Shown piece after piece: positions 9,125 to 17,045 of a stretch of 38,310 nucleotides of DNA. The DNA is from Bacteroidota bacterium. GTDB lineage: Bacteria > Bacteroidota > Bacteroidia > Chitinophagales > Saprospiraceae. Numbering within the stretch: position 1 is the first letter of the stretch; each line of letters opens with the position of its first letter. Under the pieces are notes generated by a model. It had not been told where the DNA came from. It saw only the letters and a program-made list of their open reading frames with translations, and searched no databases. The DNA is taken from NCBI GenBank assembly GCA_024642705.1, contig JAHEAQ010000051.1:1-38310 (forward strand), read 5' to 3'. The position numbers and the translations under genes are program-made.

Positions 9125-9679
9125 TTAAAAAAAGCTTTTCTCAGGGTTTTTGCCAATTACACCGCGAAAATAATCTTCAATAAATTTCATGTCATCTTCG
9201 ATATTTCCAGTAGGATAAAACAAATCACTGAACTCAAGAATTTTATCTTTGAAATTAAGTTTCATCATTTGAATTGGCACTTTAGCTTTTAAAGCAATAT
9301 AATAAAATCCAGTTCGAAATTTTTCTACCTTTTTCCTAGTTCCTTCAGGAGCTAAGAAAAAATTAAACTTTTCTTTTGAATTGAATATTTCAACAATACT
9401 ATCAACCACATTGCTATTCTTAGAACGATCCACTGGAACTCCTCCGACTGCGCGAAGAAACCAACCTAATGGTGGTTTGAAAAGCGAATTTTTACCAGCA
9501 AATTGAATATTAGCTTGAACTGCAGATCTAGTTATCAACCCAAGAAATAAATCTATGGACGATGTATGAGGAGCTGCTATCATTACTTTTTTATCAATAT
9601 GTTTAGCATATTGACCTTTAAATTTCCAGCCCCAAATTTTTAAAATTGATTTGCTTATAAACGACCCTATTTTGCTCAT
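9125..9679 (-). CDS. Lysophospholipid acyltransferase (PlsC-like), short form
   Basis: Membrane-associated acyltransferase of the 1-acyl-glycerol-3-phosphate family. The catalytic HX4D motif is HTSSID (His38, Asp43), followed by the GGVPVDRS acceptor block (79-86) and FLAPEGTR (108-115), then a run of small and hydrophobic residues. At 184 residues it is shorter than classical PlsC (about 240) and lacks a clear N-terminal membrane helix, as do many short Bacteroidota homologues. It may act on phospholipids or on amino-lipids; the sequence does not say. It is first in a probable operon with the CE2-like esterase and diverges from the ECF sigma gene across 85 bases. Confidence 0.85.
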   Translation of the reverse strand: MSKIGSFISKSILKIWGWKFKGQYAKHIDKKVMIAAPHTSSIDLFLGLITRSAVQANIQFAGKNSLFKPPLGWFLRAVGGVPVDRSKNSNVVDSIVEIFNSKEKFNFFLAPEGTRKKVEKFRTGFYYIALKAKVPIQMMKLNFKDKILEFSDLFYPTGNIEDDMKFIEDYFRGVIGKNPEKSFF

Positions 9680-9764
9680 ATAAGTTTAAATTTATAAATA
9701 ATAACTCATTTGATTAAACCAATGCGTTAATAAATTGTCAAATTAATGAATCCTAAAGTCTTTC

Positions 9765-10313
9765 ATGAATACAGAGGAGGAAGTCATAAAAAATATTCAG
9801 AGTGGAGTTGATGTCGAGAAAGGCTTCAAATTTCTGGTACAATTGTATCAGGAAAAGATTTATTGGCACATTAGATCAATCATGAAAAGTCATGAAGATA
9901 CTAATGATGTGATGCAAAATACTTTCATTAAAGCGTACAAAAATATCAACAGCTTTAAAAATGATGCAAAATTCTATACCTGGTTGTATAGGATTGCAAC
10001 AAATGAAAGTTTAAATGCATTGAAAAAAAATAACAAAATTGGCGTTGTAGGAATGGATGAACCTGAGGGAATAATGAAAGAAGTTCATTCTGACCCATAT
10101 TTTGATGGTGATGAAGCGCAAATTATTCTTTTGCAAGCCATAGCATCATTACCTGAAAAACAGCGATTGGTGTTCAACATGAAATATTATGACGATATGA
10201 GTTATAAAGATATTTCAGAAATATTAAATACATCGGTGGGAGCGTTAAAAGCGTCATTCCACCATGCAAGTAAAAAAATAGAAGCTTTTGTAAAGAGTAT
10301 GTCATATGAATAA
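9765..10313 (+). CDS. RNA polymerase ECF sigma-70 factor
   Basis: Extracytoplasmic-function sigma factor of 182 residues. Region 2 covers about 25-95 (LYQEKIYWHIRSI, then DVMQNTFIKAYKNINSF and FYTWLYRIATNESLN), with region 4 at about 125-178 (LPEKQRLVFNMKYYDDMSYKDISEIL followed by a helix-turn-helix). The last eight bases overlap the next gene, a membrane protein whose position suggests an anti-sigma partner, and a Spy/CpxP-like periplasmic protein follows. The three genes look like one operon for a cell-envelope stress response. No exact TAnnTTTG box is visible in the 85-base divergent gap. The sigma call is firm; the regulon is unknown. Confidence 0.93.
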   Translation: MNTEEEVIKNIQSGVDVEKGFKFLVQLYQEKIYWHIRSIMKSHEDTNDVMQNTFIKAYKNINSFKNDAKFYTWLYRIATNESLNALKKNNKIGVVGMDEPEGIMKEVHSDPYFDGDEAQIILLQAIASLPEKQRLVFNMKYYDDMSYKDISEILNTSVGALKASFHHASKKIEAFVKSMSYE

Positions 10314-10776
10314 AGAAGGTAAATACAATTTCGATTCAGATTTCGATCAATGGTTGCAAAAAAACAACCCCAAAAAAGGAATGAGTGTGCCTGAAGGATA
10401 TTTTGAGAATTTTTCTGATGATTTGATGTCCAAAATTGAATTCAATAAAATAGATGCACCTGTTTCTCGTCATTTATTAAGTATTAAATCCAAGTATTAT
10501 ATAAGCGCTATTGCGGCGTCCATAATTTTACTTGTTGCAAGTATTATTTTCTTTCCACAAGAAAAAGATAATATTGTATTGACAGATTTAGCAGCGGATC
10601 AGACTTGGGGATATGTAATAAATAATGCTTCAGAATTGAGTATGGAAGAGATTTCTGAATTTTCTGAAATAGATGAAGCAATTACAGATTTAGAAAAAGA
10701 ATTATATGGTAACAATATATCAGAGCATTTTATTGACGACCAAGACATTGATTTAATTGAAGAAATTTACCAATAA
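10306..10776 (+). CDS. Single-pass membrane protein, probable anti-sigma partner
   Basis: I do not recognise a named domain in this 156-residue protein. The cytoplasmic half (1-60) carries a PEGYFENFSDDLMSKI segment of a kind common in short Bacteroidota proteins next to ECF sigma genes. One transmembrane helix lies at about 63-84 (YYISAIAASIILLVASIIFF). The acidic outer part (about 85-156) is rich in Glu, Asp and Ile. It overlaps the sigma gene by eight bases (translational coupling), the usual place of an anti-sigma factor. No zinc-binding HxxxCxxC motif is present, so it is not a classical zinc anti-sigma domain. The anti-sigma role is inferred from position and topology. Confidence 0.7.
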   Translation: MNKEGKYNFDSDFDQWLQKNNPKKGMSVPEGYFENFSDDLMSKIEFNKIDAPVSRHLLSIKSKYYISAIAASIILLVASIIFFPQEKDNIVLTDLAADQTWGYVINNASELSMEEISEFSEIDEAITDLEKELYGNNISEHFIDDQDIDLIEEIYQ

Positions 10777-10787
10777 ACAGTACAAAA

Positions 10788-11237
10788 ATGAAAAAATACA
10801 TAGCATTAATAATAGCTTTTGGATTTAGTTTATCAGTTCACGCCCAAAACAAAAACTCGGAAAGAGACGAACGAATTAAATCGCTTAAAATCGCATTTAT
10901 AACAGAAAACTTAAATTTAAGTCCTTCAGAATCGGAAAAATTTTGGCCAGTTTACAATCAATTTGAAACTGCTGAAGATCAATTAAGATCAAAGTATCAT
11001 CCAACAAAACCTGTCGAAGAAATGACGGATGCAGAAGCATTAGCCTTTCTGGATGGAAGAATTAAGGCAGATGAACAACTTTGGAAACTAAACAAAAAAT
11101 ACATTTCAGATCTAAAGGATATATTATCTCCAAAACAAATAGCTGCTTTAGTAAACATTGAAAGAGAATTCAAAAAGAAAATGTTGAGGTCTATTCAGGA
11201 AAATCGAAAAGGAGGAAAAGATGGAGACAGAAAGTAA
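10788..11237 (+). CDS. Spy/CpxP-like periplasmic protein
   Basis: A 149-residue secreted protein with a signal peptide cleaved near VHAQ (residues 17-20). The mature part is helical and charged: ITENLNLSPSESEKFWPVYNQFE is the LTxxQ-like first helix and LKDILSPKQIAALVNIEREFKKKML the second, as in Spy/CpxP small helical chaperones and sensors. The tail is Lys/Gly-rich. It begins 11 bases after the membrane partner gene. Proteins of this type next to an ECF sigma factor are likely envelope-stress sensors or chaperones; that is inference. It converges with hflX over 42 bases. Confidence 0.75.
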   Translation: MKKYIALIIAFGFSLSVHAQNKNSERDERIKSLKIAFITENLNLSPSESEKFWPVYNQFETAEDQLRSKYHPTKPVEEMTDAEALAFLDGRIKADEQLWKLNKKYISDLKDILSPKQIAALVNIEREFKKKMLRSIQENRKGGKDGDRK

Positions 11238-11245
11238 TGGACTAA

Positions 11246-11270
11246 ATTGGTATAGACAACCATACACAAT
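11246..11270. terminator. Weak hairpin between convergent genes
   Basis: ATTGGTAT (11246-11253) pairs with ATAC-a-CAAT (11262-11270) over an eight-base loop, giving an 8-bp stem with one bulged A. It lies between the convergent Spy-like and hflX genes. Neither side has a strong T-tract after the stem, so its use as a bidirectional terminator is tentative. Confidence 0.25.
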
Positions 11271-11279
11271 TAAAAAAAA

Positions 11280-12491
11280 CTACCATTTTTTAGTTATATA
11301 AGGATAACGTATAGCATATTCTTTTTCAATCATTTGCTTTAATTTCGCCCTTAAACCCTCAATATTTTCTTTGGTTACAGCAGAAATCAAAATTGATTCT
11401 GCATCAAAATTATGTTCAAGATTTTCTTTTAACCCACTTTCAATCTGTGACCGTTCCTCTTCTGTCAAAAGATCATCAAATTCATTTGTTCTATACAAAT
11501 CTATCTTATTAAAAATAAGAAGTGTAGGTTTATTAATTACTTCCAAAGACTTCAATGTCGAATTAACCGTATTGATTTGATCTTCATGCTGCGGGTGTGA
11601 AATGTCAACTACATGCAGCAAGATATCAGATTCTCTGACTTCATCTAAAGTGGATTTAAAACTTTCGATTAAGTGATGTGGCAATTTTCGAATAAATCCA
11701 ACTGTATCTGAAAGTAAAAAAGGAACAGTATCTAAAACTACTTTTCGAACAGTTGTATCCAAGGTAGCAAAAAGCTTGTTTTCAGCAAAAACTTCTGATT
11801 TGCTTAACATATTCATCAAAGTAGATTTCCCCACATTCGTGTACCCAACTAAGGAAACTCTCACAAGATCGCCTCTATTTTTTCTTTGGGTCTGATTTTG
11901 TTTATCTATTTTCTCTAATCGCTCCTTTAATTTGGCGATTTTATCTCTGATGATCCGTCTATCCGTTTCAATCTCCATTTCTCCTGGTCCCCTCATGCCA
12001 ATTCCGCCCCTTTGTCTCTCTAAGTGGGTCCAAAGACCTCTTAATCTTGGCAACAAATATTGTAACTGGGCTAATTCTACTTGAGTTTGAGCTTGAGCCG
12101 TCTGAGCTCTACTAGCAAAAATATCCAATATCAAAGATGATCTATCTACGATTTTCACCTTTAACTCTTCTTCAATTATATTTGTTTGCTTGCCGGTTAA
12201 ATCATCATCGAAAATTACTAGATCTATTTCCCGATCTTCCATATAAGTCTTAATTTCCTCCAATTTTCCACTACCAATATATGTTCGAGAATCAGGATGA
12301 TTCATTTTTTGAATAAATGTTTGAATAGCTTGAGCCCCTGCAGTATTTGCAAGGAATTCTAATTCTGCAAGGTATTCTTCAACTTCAGCAGTAGTTTGTC
12401 CATCCCTTACCACTCCGACAAGGATTGCATTTTCGACTTTTTTCTCAAGCCCTTTTTTCTTTTCCTTACCTATTTGCCAATTATCGCTCAT
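11280..12491 (-). CDS. hflX: GTPase HflX
   Basis: Ribosome-associated GTPase that splits or rescues stalled 70S ribosomes under stress. The 403-residue protein has the HflX N-terminal domain (TYIGSGKLEEI at 70-80, LVIFDDDLTGKQ, ILDIFASRAQTAQAQTQVELAQLQYLLPRL) and the Gly-rich linker RGGIGMRGPGE (161-171). The GTPase domain shows G1 GYTNVGKS (216-223), G3 DTVG (262-265) and G4 NKID (328-331). All GTP-binding motifs are intact. It starts five bases after the EnvC-like gene and is the last of a four-gene minus-strand run. Confidence 0.96.
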   Translation of the reverse strand: MSDNWQIGKEKKKGLEKKVENAILVGVVRDGQTTAEVEEYLAELEFLANTAGAQAIQTFIQKMNHPDSRTYIGSGKLEEIKTYMEDREIDLVIFDDDLTGKQTNIIEEELKVKIVDRSSLILDIFASRAQTAQAQTQVELAQLQYLLPRLRGLWTHLERQRGGIGMRGPGEMEIETDRRIIRDKIAKLKERLEKIDKQNQTQRKNRGDLVRVSLVGYTNVGKSTLMNMLSKSEVFAENKLFATLDTTVRKVVLDTVPFLLSDTVGFIRKLPHHLIESFKSTLDEVRESDILLHVVDISHPQHEDQINTVNSTLKSLEVINKPTLLIFNKIDLYRTNEFDDLLTEEERSQIESGLKENLEHNFDAESILISAVTKENIEGLRAKLKQMIEKEYAIRYPYITKKW

Positions 12492-12496
12492 AATAT

Positions 12497-13678
12497 TTAT
12501 TGTAACCAGATTTCTGGATTTAATGTTTTGTTGTTATTCCAAATTTCGAAATGTAATTCAGAAAGATTGTTCTTTTCGTCCAAGATTCCTAATAAATGAC
12601 CTTTTTCTAAATCTTCACCTTGAACTACATTAACAATACTTAATTTTGAATATACCGTATAATATTCATTGTGATCCATAATAATCATTTTCCCATATCC
12701 TGCCATATCAGTTACTGCAACAACTTTTCCGCTAGTTACTAAATGAACTTCTGATTTCCGAGGCGCTCTTATATCAATACCATTATTACTGATAAACAAA
12801 TTTTTAATGGTCGGATGCTTTTGCTTCCCATACGGAATGCTTATGATTCCGCCTGAAACTGGCCACATAAGTTTTCCTTTCAAATTCTGGAAGTTCTTTT
12901 CATCAATTGAAACTATTTTTTTTGCATCTAAATCAAAACTCGAATTAATTATATTTTCAATAGCCACATTCATTCTTTCTCTATCAATTTTCTGATTTTT
13001 CAAAGCCTCTTTCAATGCTGTTTCATCTTCTTTTAAAGAAGCAATCATTACTTTTTGTTTGTCCTGTTCATTGGTTAAAAGTTGAGATTGGTTTTCAACT
13101 TCCTTCAGAATTTCAGTTTTTGAAGCTTTTTCTGTATTCAACCGCTCAATACCAACAATCAATTTATCTTTTTGGACATTAATGTCATCCATTTTATGGA
13201 TTACAAATTGTTTCAGTCTATTGTAATAATTTGTTTTTAAAAAACTCGTGCCCAATGACTCAGAGGATAGAACTGCCACAATAGGATCTTTCATCATTCT
13301 ATCCCGATACATTGCTTGAAGTACAAGTCTATACTGAATTTTTAAGCTATCGATACGTACTTCGGACTGCAGTTTTTCTTTAGAGATCACTTCTATACTA
13401 GAATCAATTAATTTGATTTCTTTTTGGATTTGATCAAGAAGTTTTTTTCTATTATTAATTTGTCTTTCTAGAATGTTCAAATCTGAAAGCAAGGTTTTTT
13501 TATTCAGGGAAGTTTCTTTCAACAATAAATTTGTATCATCAATTTCCTTAATTATTTCAAATCTAATAGATTCAATTTCTTTCCGATCTTGAGCAAAAGA
13601 ACTTGCAAATAATATAAAAAAACTAAAACTTCCTAAGAGTATACGAATCGGGAATGTCAAATTTGAGTGACTTTTCAA
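12497..13678 (-). CDS. EnvC-like murein hydrolase activator (degenerate LytM/M23 domain)
   Basis: Periplasmic coiled-coil plus LytM protein of the EnvC type, which turns on cell-wall amidases at division rather than cutting peptidoglycan itself. The signal peptide ends at SSFAQ (26-30). A long coiled coil covers about 31-240 and the LytM fold about 275-390. The catalytic pattern is degenerate: HxGxD reads NNGID (His replaced by Asn298, Asp302 kept), YxHL reads YSKL (Lys345), and HxHF reads ELHF (first His replaced by Glu374, His376 kept). The start is TTG at 13678, because no in-frame ATG precedes the signal peptide; this gives a 56-base overlap with the DUF4292 gene. A TTG six codons later would also keep the leader. 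Confidence 0.85.
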   Translation of the reverse strand: MKSHSNLTFPIRILLGSFSFFILFASSFAQDRKEIESIRFEIIKEIDDTNLLLKETSLNKKTLLSDLNILERQINNRKKLLDQIQKEIKLIDSSIEVISKEKLQSEVRIDSLKIQYRLVLQAMYRDRMMKDPIVAVLSSESLGTSFLKTNYYNRLKQFVIHKMDDINVQKDKLIVGIERLNTEKASKTEILKEVENQSQLLTNEQDKQKVMIASLKEDETALKEALKNQKIDRERMNVAIENIINSSFDLDAKKIVSIDEKNFQNLKGKLMWPVSGGIISIPYGKQKHPTIKNLFISNNGIDIRAPRKSEVHLVTSGKVVAVTDMAGYGKMIIMDHNEYYTVYSKLSIVNVVQGEDLEKGHLLGILDEKNNLSELHFEIWNNNKTLNPEIWLQ

Positions 13679-14396
13679 TGTTTAATTCAGGCTTTGAAAA
13701 TTTAATTACTACTTCAGTTTCTTGACCATCTTTTTCGTCTAAGATGATACTGCGAAAATAGGAAAATATTTGATCTTCAAATAATTCTTTATAATCTCCA
13801 TAGGTCAAATTTGTTTCCGTTTTTGTTGCAGAATCAACAATATGAGTCTTTCTTAATTTAAAGTCTTTAGAAGATATACTGTGTTGGACAAAATATTCAT
13901 TTAATTCTGGAAATACCAAAATCGTATCCCTGGCTAAAAATTTTATAGCATTCTTTTTTTCAGCTAAATAAGGATTTCCTAAAATAAAATCTTCCAGAAA
14001 TGGATAGTTTAATTCGAACCCAATTTCTGAAGAAACCTCGCTAAATGAAAACTTGCCATATGTTTTTTGAATTCTTTCCATAAAAAACAAAGAATCTTTG
14101 TTTACAAAAAGTCGGCCTACTTCAAAACCCAACTTTGAAATTGAAATCCAAATTGCACTATCTTGTACAATCCTAAATTTGGCATTAGCAGAACCATTGA
14201 ATACTGCGGTTTTAATATCAAGATTTGCATTTGCATTGAAACTTGAAAAATCAACACGTTGTGATTTTATTTTTTCTAATGCTATTACGGAATTCTTTTC
14301 AAAGCTTGCATTGGCATCTTTTAATTTTTTAGAACCGGTACAAGAACCAATTAGCAATAAAACGAAAAAAAAGAAAAACCCAGGTAATTTGTGCAT
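13623..14396 (-). CDS. DUF4292 family lipoprotein
   Basis: A 257-residue lipoprotein with lipobox IGSC (Cys19) followed by GSKKLKDANASF. The mature part is rich in beta strands (FSSFNANANLDIKTAV, AKFRIVQDSAIWISISKLGFEVGRLFVN, then VVIKFSKPELN), recalling the LolA/LolB-like folds proposed for DUF4292; no function is established. It follows the TPR gene by three bases and overlaps the EnvC-like gene by 56 bases, so all are probably made together. A role in outer-membrane or cell-wall assembly is suggested only by this context. Confidence 0.85.
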   Translation of the reverse strand: MHKLPGFFFFFVLLLIGSCTGSKKLKDANASFEKNSVIALEKIKSQRVDFSSFNANANLDIKTAVFNGSANAKFRIVQDSAIWISISKLGFEVGRLFVNKDSLFFMERIQKTYGKFSFSEVSSEIGFELNYPFLEDFILGNPYLAEKKNAIKFLARDTILVFPELNEYFVQHSISSKDFKLRKTHIVDSATKTETNLTYGDYKELFEDQIFSYFRSIILDEKDGQETEVVIKFSKPELNIEKSLKFDIPDSYTLRKF

Positions 14397-14399
14397 TTA

Positions 14400-15896
14400 T
14401 TAGTTATGGTTTGCTTGTCCAAAAATTTTTTGGTTTAATCTTTTTTCATTTCCACCGACTTTAATTGCGTCCTTCCATGCTGCTTTTGCTTCTTCTGTCT
14501 TATTCACAGCAAAATTAACATCTCCTTTATGTTCCAAAACTTTTGGATTGTTATTGCCGTAACTTGGAGGAATTTCATTTATCAAACTGAGTGCTTTCTC
14601 GAAATCTTTGCCTTCATATTTAATTCTACTTAGTAGCAATTTTAACTCATAGGACAAATTTTTATTATTCGCAACCATCATCAGTGCTTCTCTTGCTGAT
14701 GCTTCCGCTTCTGACAATTCGCCTTTCTCCAGAAATGCAAGACTATTGTAAAAATAGGATAAGGGCTGATTCGGAAAAACCTCAATGGCTTCATCACTGA
14801 TTTCAGTCAACATTTTATAATCTTCAATGATACTTAATGAAATCATCAATTGAGACCAGACACTCCAAATTGACTTATCAATTTCTTTAGAAGCTTTATA
14901 ATTAATAGCTGCGTTTTTGAAATCTTTATGGTAAAAATAAATGTCACCCAAGATGCTTTTCACTTTTGCATTTCCTCTGTAAGAATTATCAAGGATTAAA
15001 CTGATATCTAGAAGGCTTTTTCCTAATTCAGAATCCCCATTATTGGCATAATCACTTAAATATGGAATGATTTCTAATATTTTTTTATCTAAATTAATTC
15101 TTTCATCTTGAATTACAGGAACCAATGAATGCAGATAATTAGCATCTTTATTCTTGCCAGATGAATTCGAAAATAGTAATGCCGTTTCATCATTTGGATT
15201 AATTTCTAGAATATGCGCAATGATTTTATTGGCGTCATTTTCTTTTCCCATTGATCTAAGATAACCTGCAATATTGTGCAGGTATCTGGTTTCTAACGGA
15301 TACTTATCACTTAATTTTTGAAGTTCTTTTAATGCATCTTTCTCTTTTCCAAGATAATCATAAATTTCAAATTTCCTTTGAGCAATTTCTTCAGAGATGC
15401 CGATATTATTTTCTAATTGATCAAGCATTTTAATAGCTTCTTTGGGTTCTTCAGCTTTAAGATATTGAAAACTTGCTTGAAGATAGTGGTATTCATTTTT
15501 TGGATGAATTTGAGTATAATTTCGGTGGAGTTGGGCCGCTAATTGATGGTATCCATTGATATTTAAAGTTTCGGAATAAAGAATTAAGTACCATTCATTA
15601 TTTGGATCTAAATCATAACTTCTTTTTGCATAATTTTCAGCCGAAATGTAATCTTCTTTTGCCCAATAAATTTTAGAAAGTTCGTATGAAGCTGTCGATT
15701 CATTATGATCGAGAAGTAATTTCTCATAAATTTTTATTGCATCTTCGGTTTTTCCAAGCAGCATTTTTTGCTTTGCTGAGATAAGCAAGCTTTGAGCATC
15801 TACATCTTTTTCAGTATAAGTCCTGGACTGTGCATTCCCTTGCAAAAATGTAAAAATGAAACACCAAAAAAATATAAAAAATACCTTGGACGCCAT
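14400..15896 (-). CDS. Secreted tetratricopeptide-repeat protein
   Basis: A 498-residue protein with a signal peptide cleaved near GNAQS (20-24) and TPR repeats along nearly its whole length. Helix pairs such as AIKIYEKLLLDHNESTASYELSKIYW, SAENYAKRSYDLDPNNEWYLILYSE and AAINYKASKEIDKSIWSVWSQLMIS show the W-LG-Y-A-F-A-P spacing. TPRs build protein-binding scaffolds; the partner is unknown. It is the first gene of the TPR - DUF4292 - EnvC-like - hflX run with gaps of 3, overlapping, and 5 bases. I recall a similar TPR/DUF4292/M23 order in other Bacteroidota. A 10-bp inverted repeat sits directly before its ATG. Confidence 0.85.
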   Translation of the reverse strand: MASKVFFIFFWCFIFTFLQGNAQSRTYTEKDVDAQSLLISAKQKMLLGKTEDAIKIYEKLLLDHNESTASYELSKIYWAKEDYISAENYAKRSYDLDPNNEWYLILYSETLNINGYHQLAAQLHRNYTQIHPKNEYHYLQASFQYLKAEEPKEAIKMLDQLENNIGISEEIAQRKFEIYDYLGKEKDALKELQKLSDKYPLETRYLHNIAGYLRSMGKENDANKIIAHILEINPNDETALLFSNSSGKNKDANYLHSLVPVIQDERINLDKKILEIIPYLSDYANNGDSELGKSLLDISLILDNSYRGNAKVKSILGDIYFYHKDFKNAAINYKASKEIDKSIWSVWSQLMISLSIIEDYKMLTEISDEAIEVFPNQPLSYFYNSLAFLEKGELSEAEASAREALMMVANNKNLSYELKLLLSRIKYEGKDFEKALSLINEIPPSYGNNNPKVLEHKGDVNFAVNKTEEAKAAWKDAIKVGGNEKRLNQKIFGQANHN

Positions 15897-15897
15897 G

Positions 15898-15946
15898 AGA
15901 ATCTTTTTAACCGTAAATATAACGTTCTGAATTCTGAAAAGATTCT
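15898..15946 (-). repeat. 10-bp perfect inverted repeat in the TPR gene leader
   Basis: AGAATCTTTT (15898-15907) and AAAAGATTCT (15937-15946) are perfect inverse complements 29 bases apart, ending just before the TPR start codon at 15896. A related AGAGAATCTC lies at 15957-15966. In the mRNA the arms could pair and affect the start site, or they may bind a regulator as DNA. The function is unknown. Confidence 0.5.
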
Positions 15947-16146
15947 ATCATTAATAAGAGAATCTCAAATTTCAGTGCAAATAGTCAAATAACAAGTATA
16001 AAAATAGGGAATAAACTATTCAATAAATACCGGTTTTTGACAAATTCAATGAAATTATACCAGATTGAAATAATTGTATAAACTTTAAAAATTCAGGTTT
16101 TGATTTTACAGTTAAGTACAATTGAATTTTATTGAGCGCAGATATT

Positions 16147-16881
16147 TTAATCTTGTTTAGCAAATACTTTTCTAAGCAATTCTGTATTACGTTGATTTAC
16201 ATTTTTCCTAATTCCCTCTTCTTTCACAGCAATCAATCCAAAAAGTCCAGCTAAAGCCATATTATTAACATGATCATCTAATTCTGGATTTACTTTTGTA
16301 ACAAAAGGTAAAGAATTATAGGCTTTTACCGCTGTCCGCCAATATTCTCTTGCATTAACTTCATCTAAAGCAGAAACAATAACTGGCATGAAAGCATCAT
16401 AAAGTTGTTTATTAGATTTTGCCCTTAAATATACTGTAGCTGCGTCATCTGATCCTGTCAAAATTGTCATGGCGTCATCGAAAGAAATAGATTTAACTGC
16501 ATTAACGAAAATTGGAGTTGCTTTTTTGGCTGCATTTTCAGCTGCCTTATTCATTTTACTGATAAGTTCCTGTTCTATATTTTCGAAACCTGGAACCATT
16601 TTCAATTTTGAAATAACTTTAGTTGCTTCTTCTGGAACGCCAATTTTGTATGCACTCATTAAATAACCATCTTCAGCTGATAATTTTGAAACTGCTTCAT
16701 TAATTCCATTGTCGAGGGCTTGTTTAAGTCCTTGGGCGATATCATCATTGGATAATTTCAAAGGATTATCCTTTAGTGTTTTCTCAGCCTTTGTAATTAA
16801 TTTACCAATTTGTGCATTTGCACTAAAATAATTAACGGTAACCATTAACAAAACCAAGAATGTATATTTTACTAATTTCAT
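16147..16881 (-). CDS. DUF4197 family secreted protein
   Basis: A 244-residue protein with a signal peptide ending near SANAQ (20-24) and an all-helical mature chain with the DUF4197 pattern: IAQGLKQALDNGINEAVSKLS, then GYLMSAYKIGVPEE, FVNAVKSISFDDAMTILTGSDDAATVYLR and a C-terminal GLFGLIAVKEEGIRKN segment. The family is widespread in Gram-negative bacteria and has no assigned function. It stands alone, 250 bases from the TPR gene and 164 bases from the PurF-like gene. The palindrome CGTTATAACG (16901-16910) lies 20 bases upstream of its ATG and could be an operator. Confidence 0.88.
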   Translation of the reverse strand: MKLVKYTFLVLLMVTVNYFSANAQIGKLITKAEKTLKDNPLKLSNDDIAQGLKQALDNGINEAVSKLSAEDGYLMSAYKIGVPEEATKVISKLKMVPGFENIEQELISKMNKAAENAAKKATPIFVNAVKSISFDDAMTILTGSDDAATVYLRAKSNKQLYDAFMPVIVSALDEVNAREYWRTAVKAYNSLPFVTKVNPELDDHVNNMALAGLFGLIAVKEEGIRKNVNQRNTELLRKVFAKQD

Positions 16882-16900
16882 TTTTTTCTATTTATTTTAT

Positions 16901-16910
16901 CGTTATAACG
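16901..16910. repeat. Perfect palindrome CGTTATAACG upstream of the DUF4197 gene
   Basis: A perfect 10-base palindrome, 20 bases before the ATG of the DUF4197 gene, in a leader otherwise made of T runs. It could be a regulator site, but palindromes this short also arise by chance. Confidence 0.25.
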
Positions 16911-17045
16911 TTGGAATAGCATTTATCAATCAAAATATGGGCTTAATATTTTGTTAAAAATTAGGATTGTTTAATTCTAAAATTTAAAATTGAAAAATGG
17001 AATTTTTAAAATTGACAAAAAACTTTTTTACCATAGTAGATTAAG

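Noticed and set aside
9094-9156. Longer N-terminus for the CE2-like esterase overlapping the acyltransferase gene
   Set aside because: It would place 21 residues before a perfect lipoprotein leader; the ATG at 9093 is the better start.
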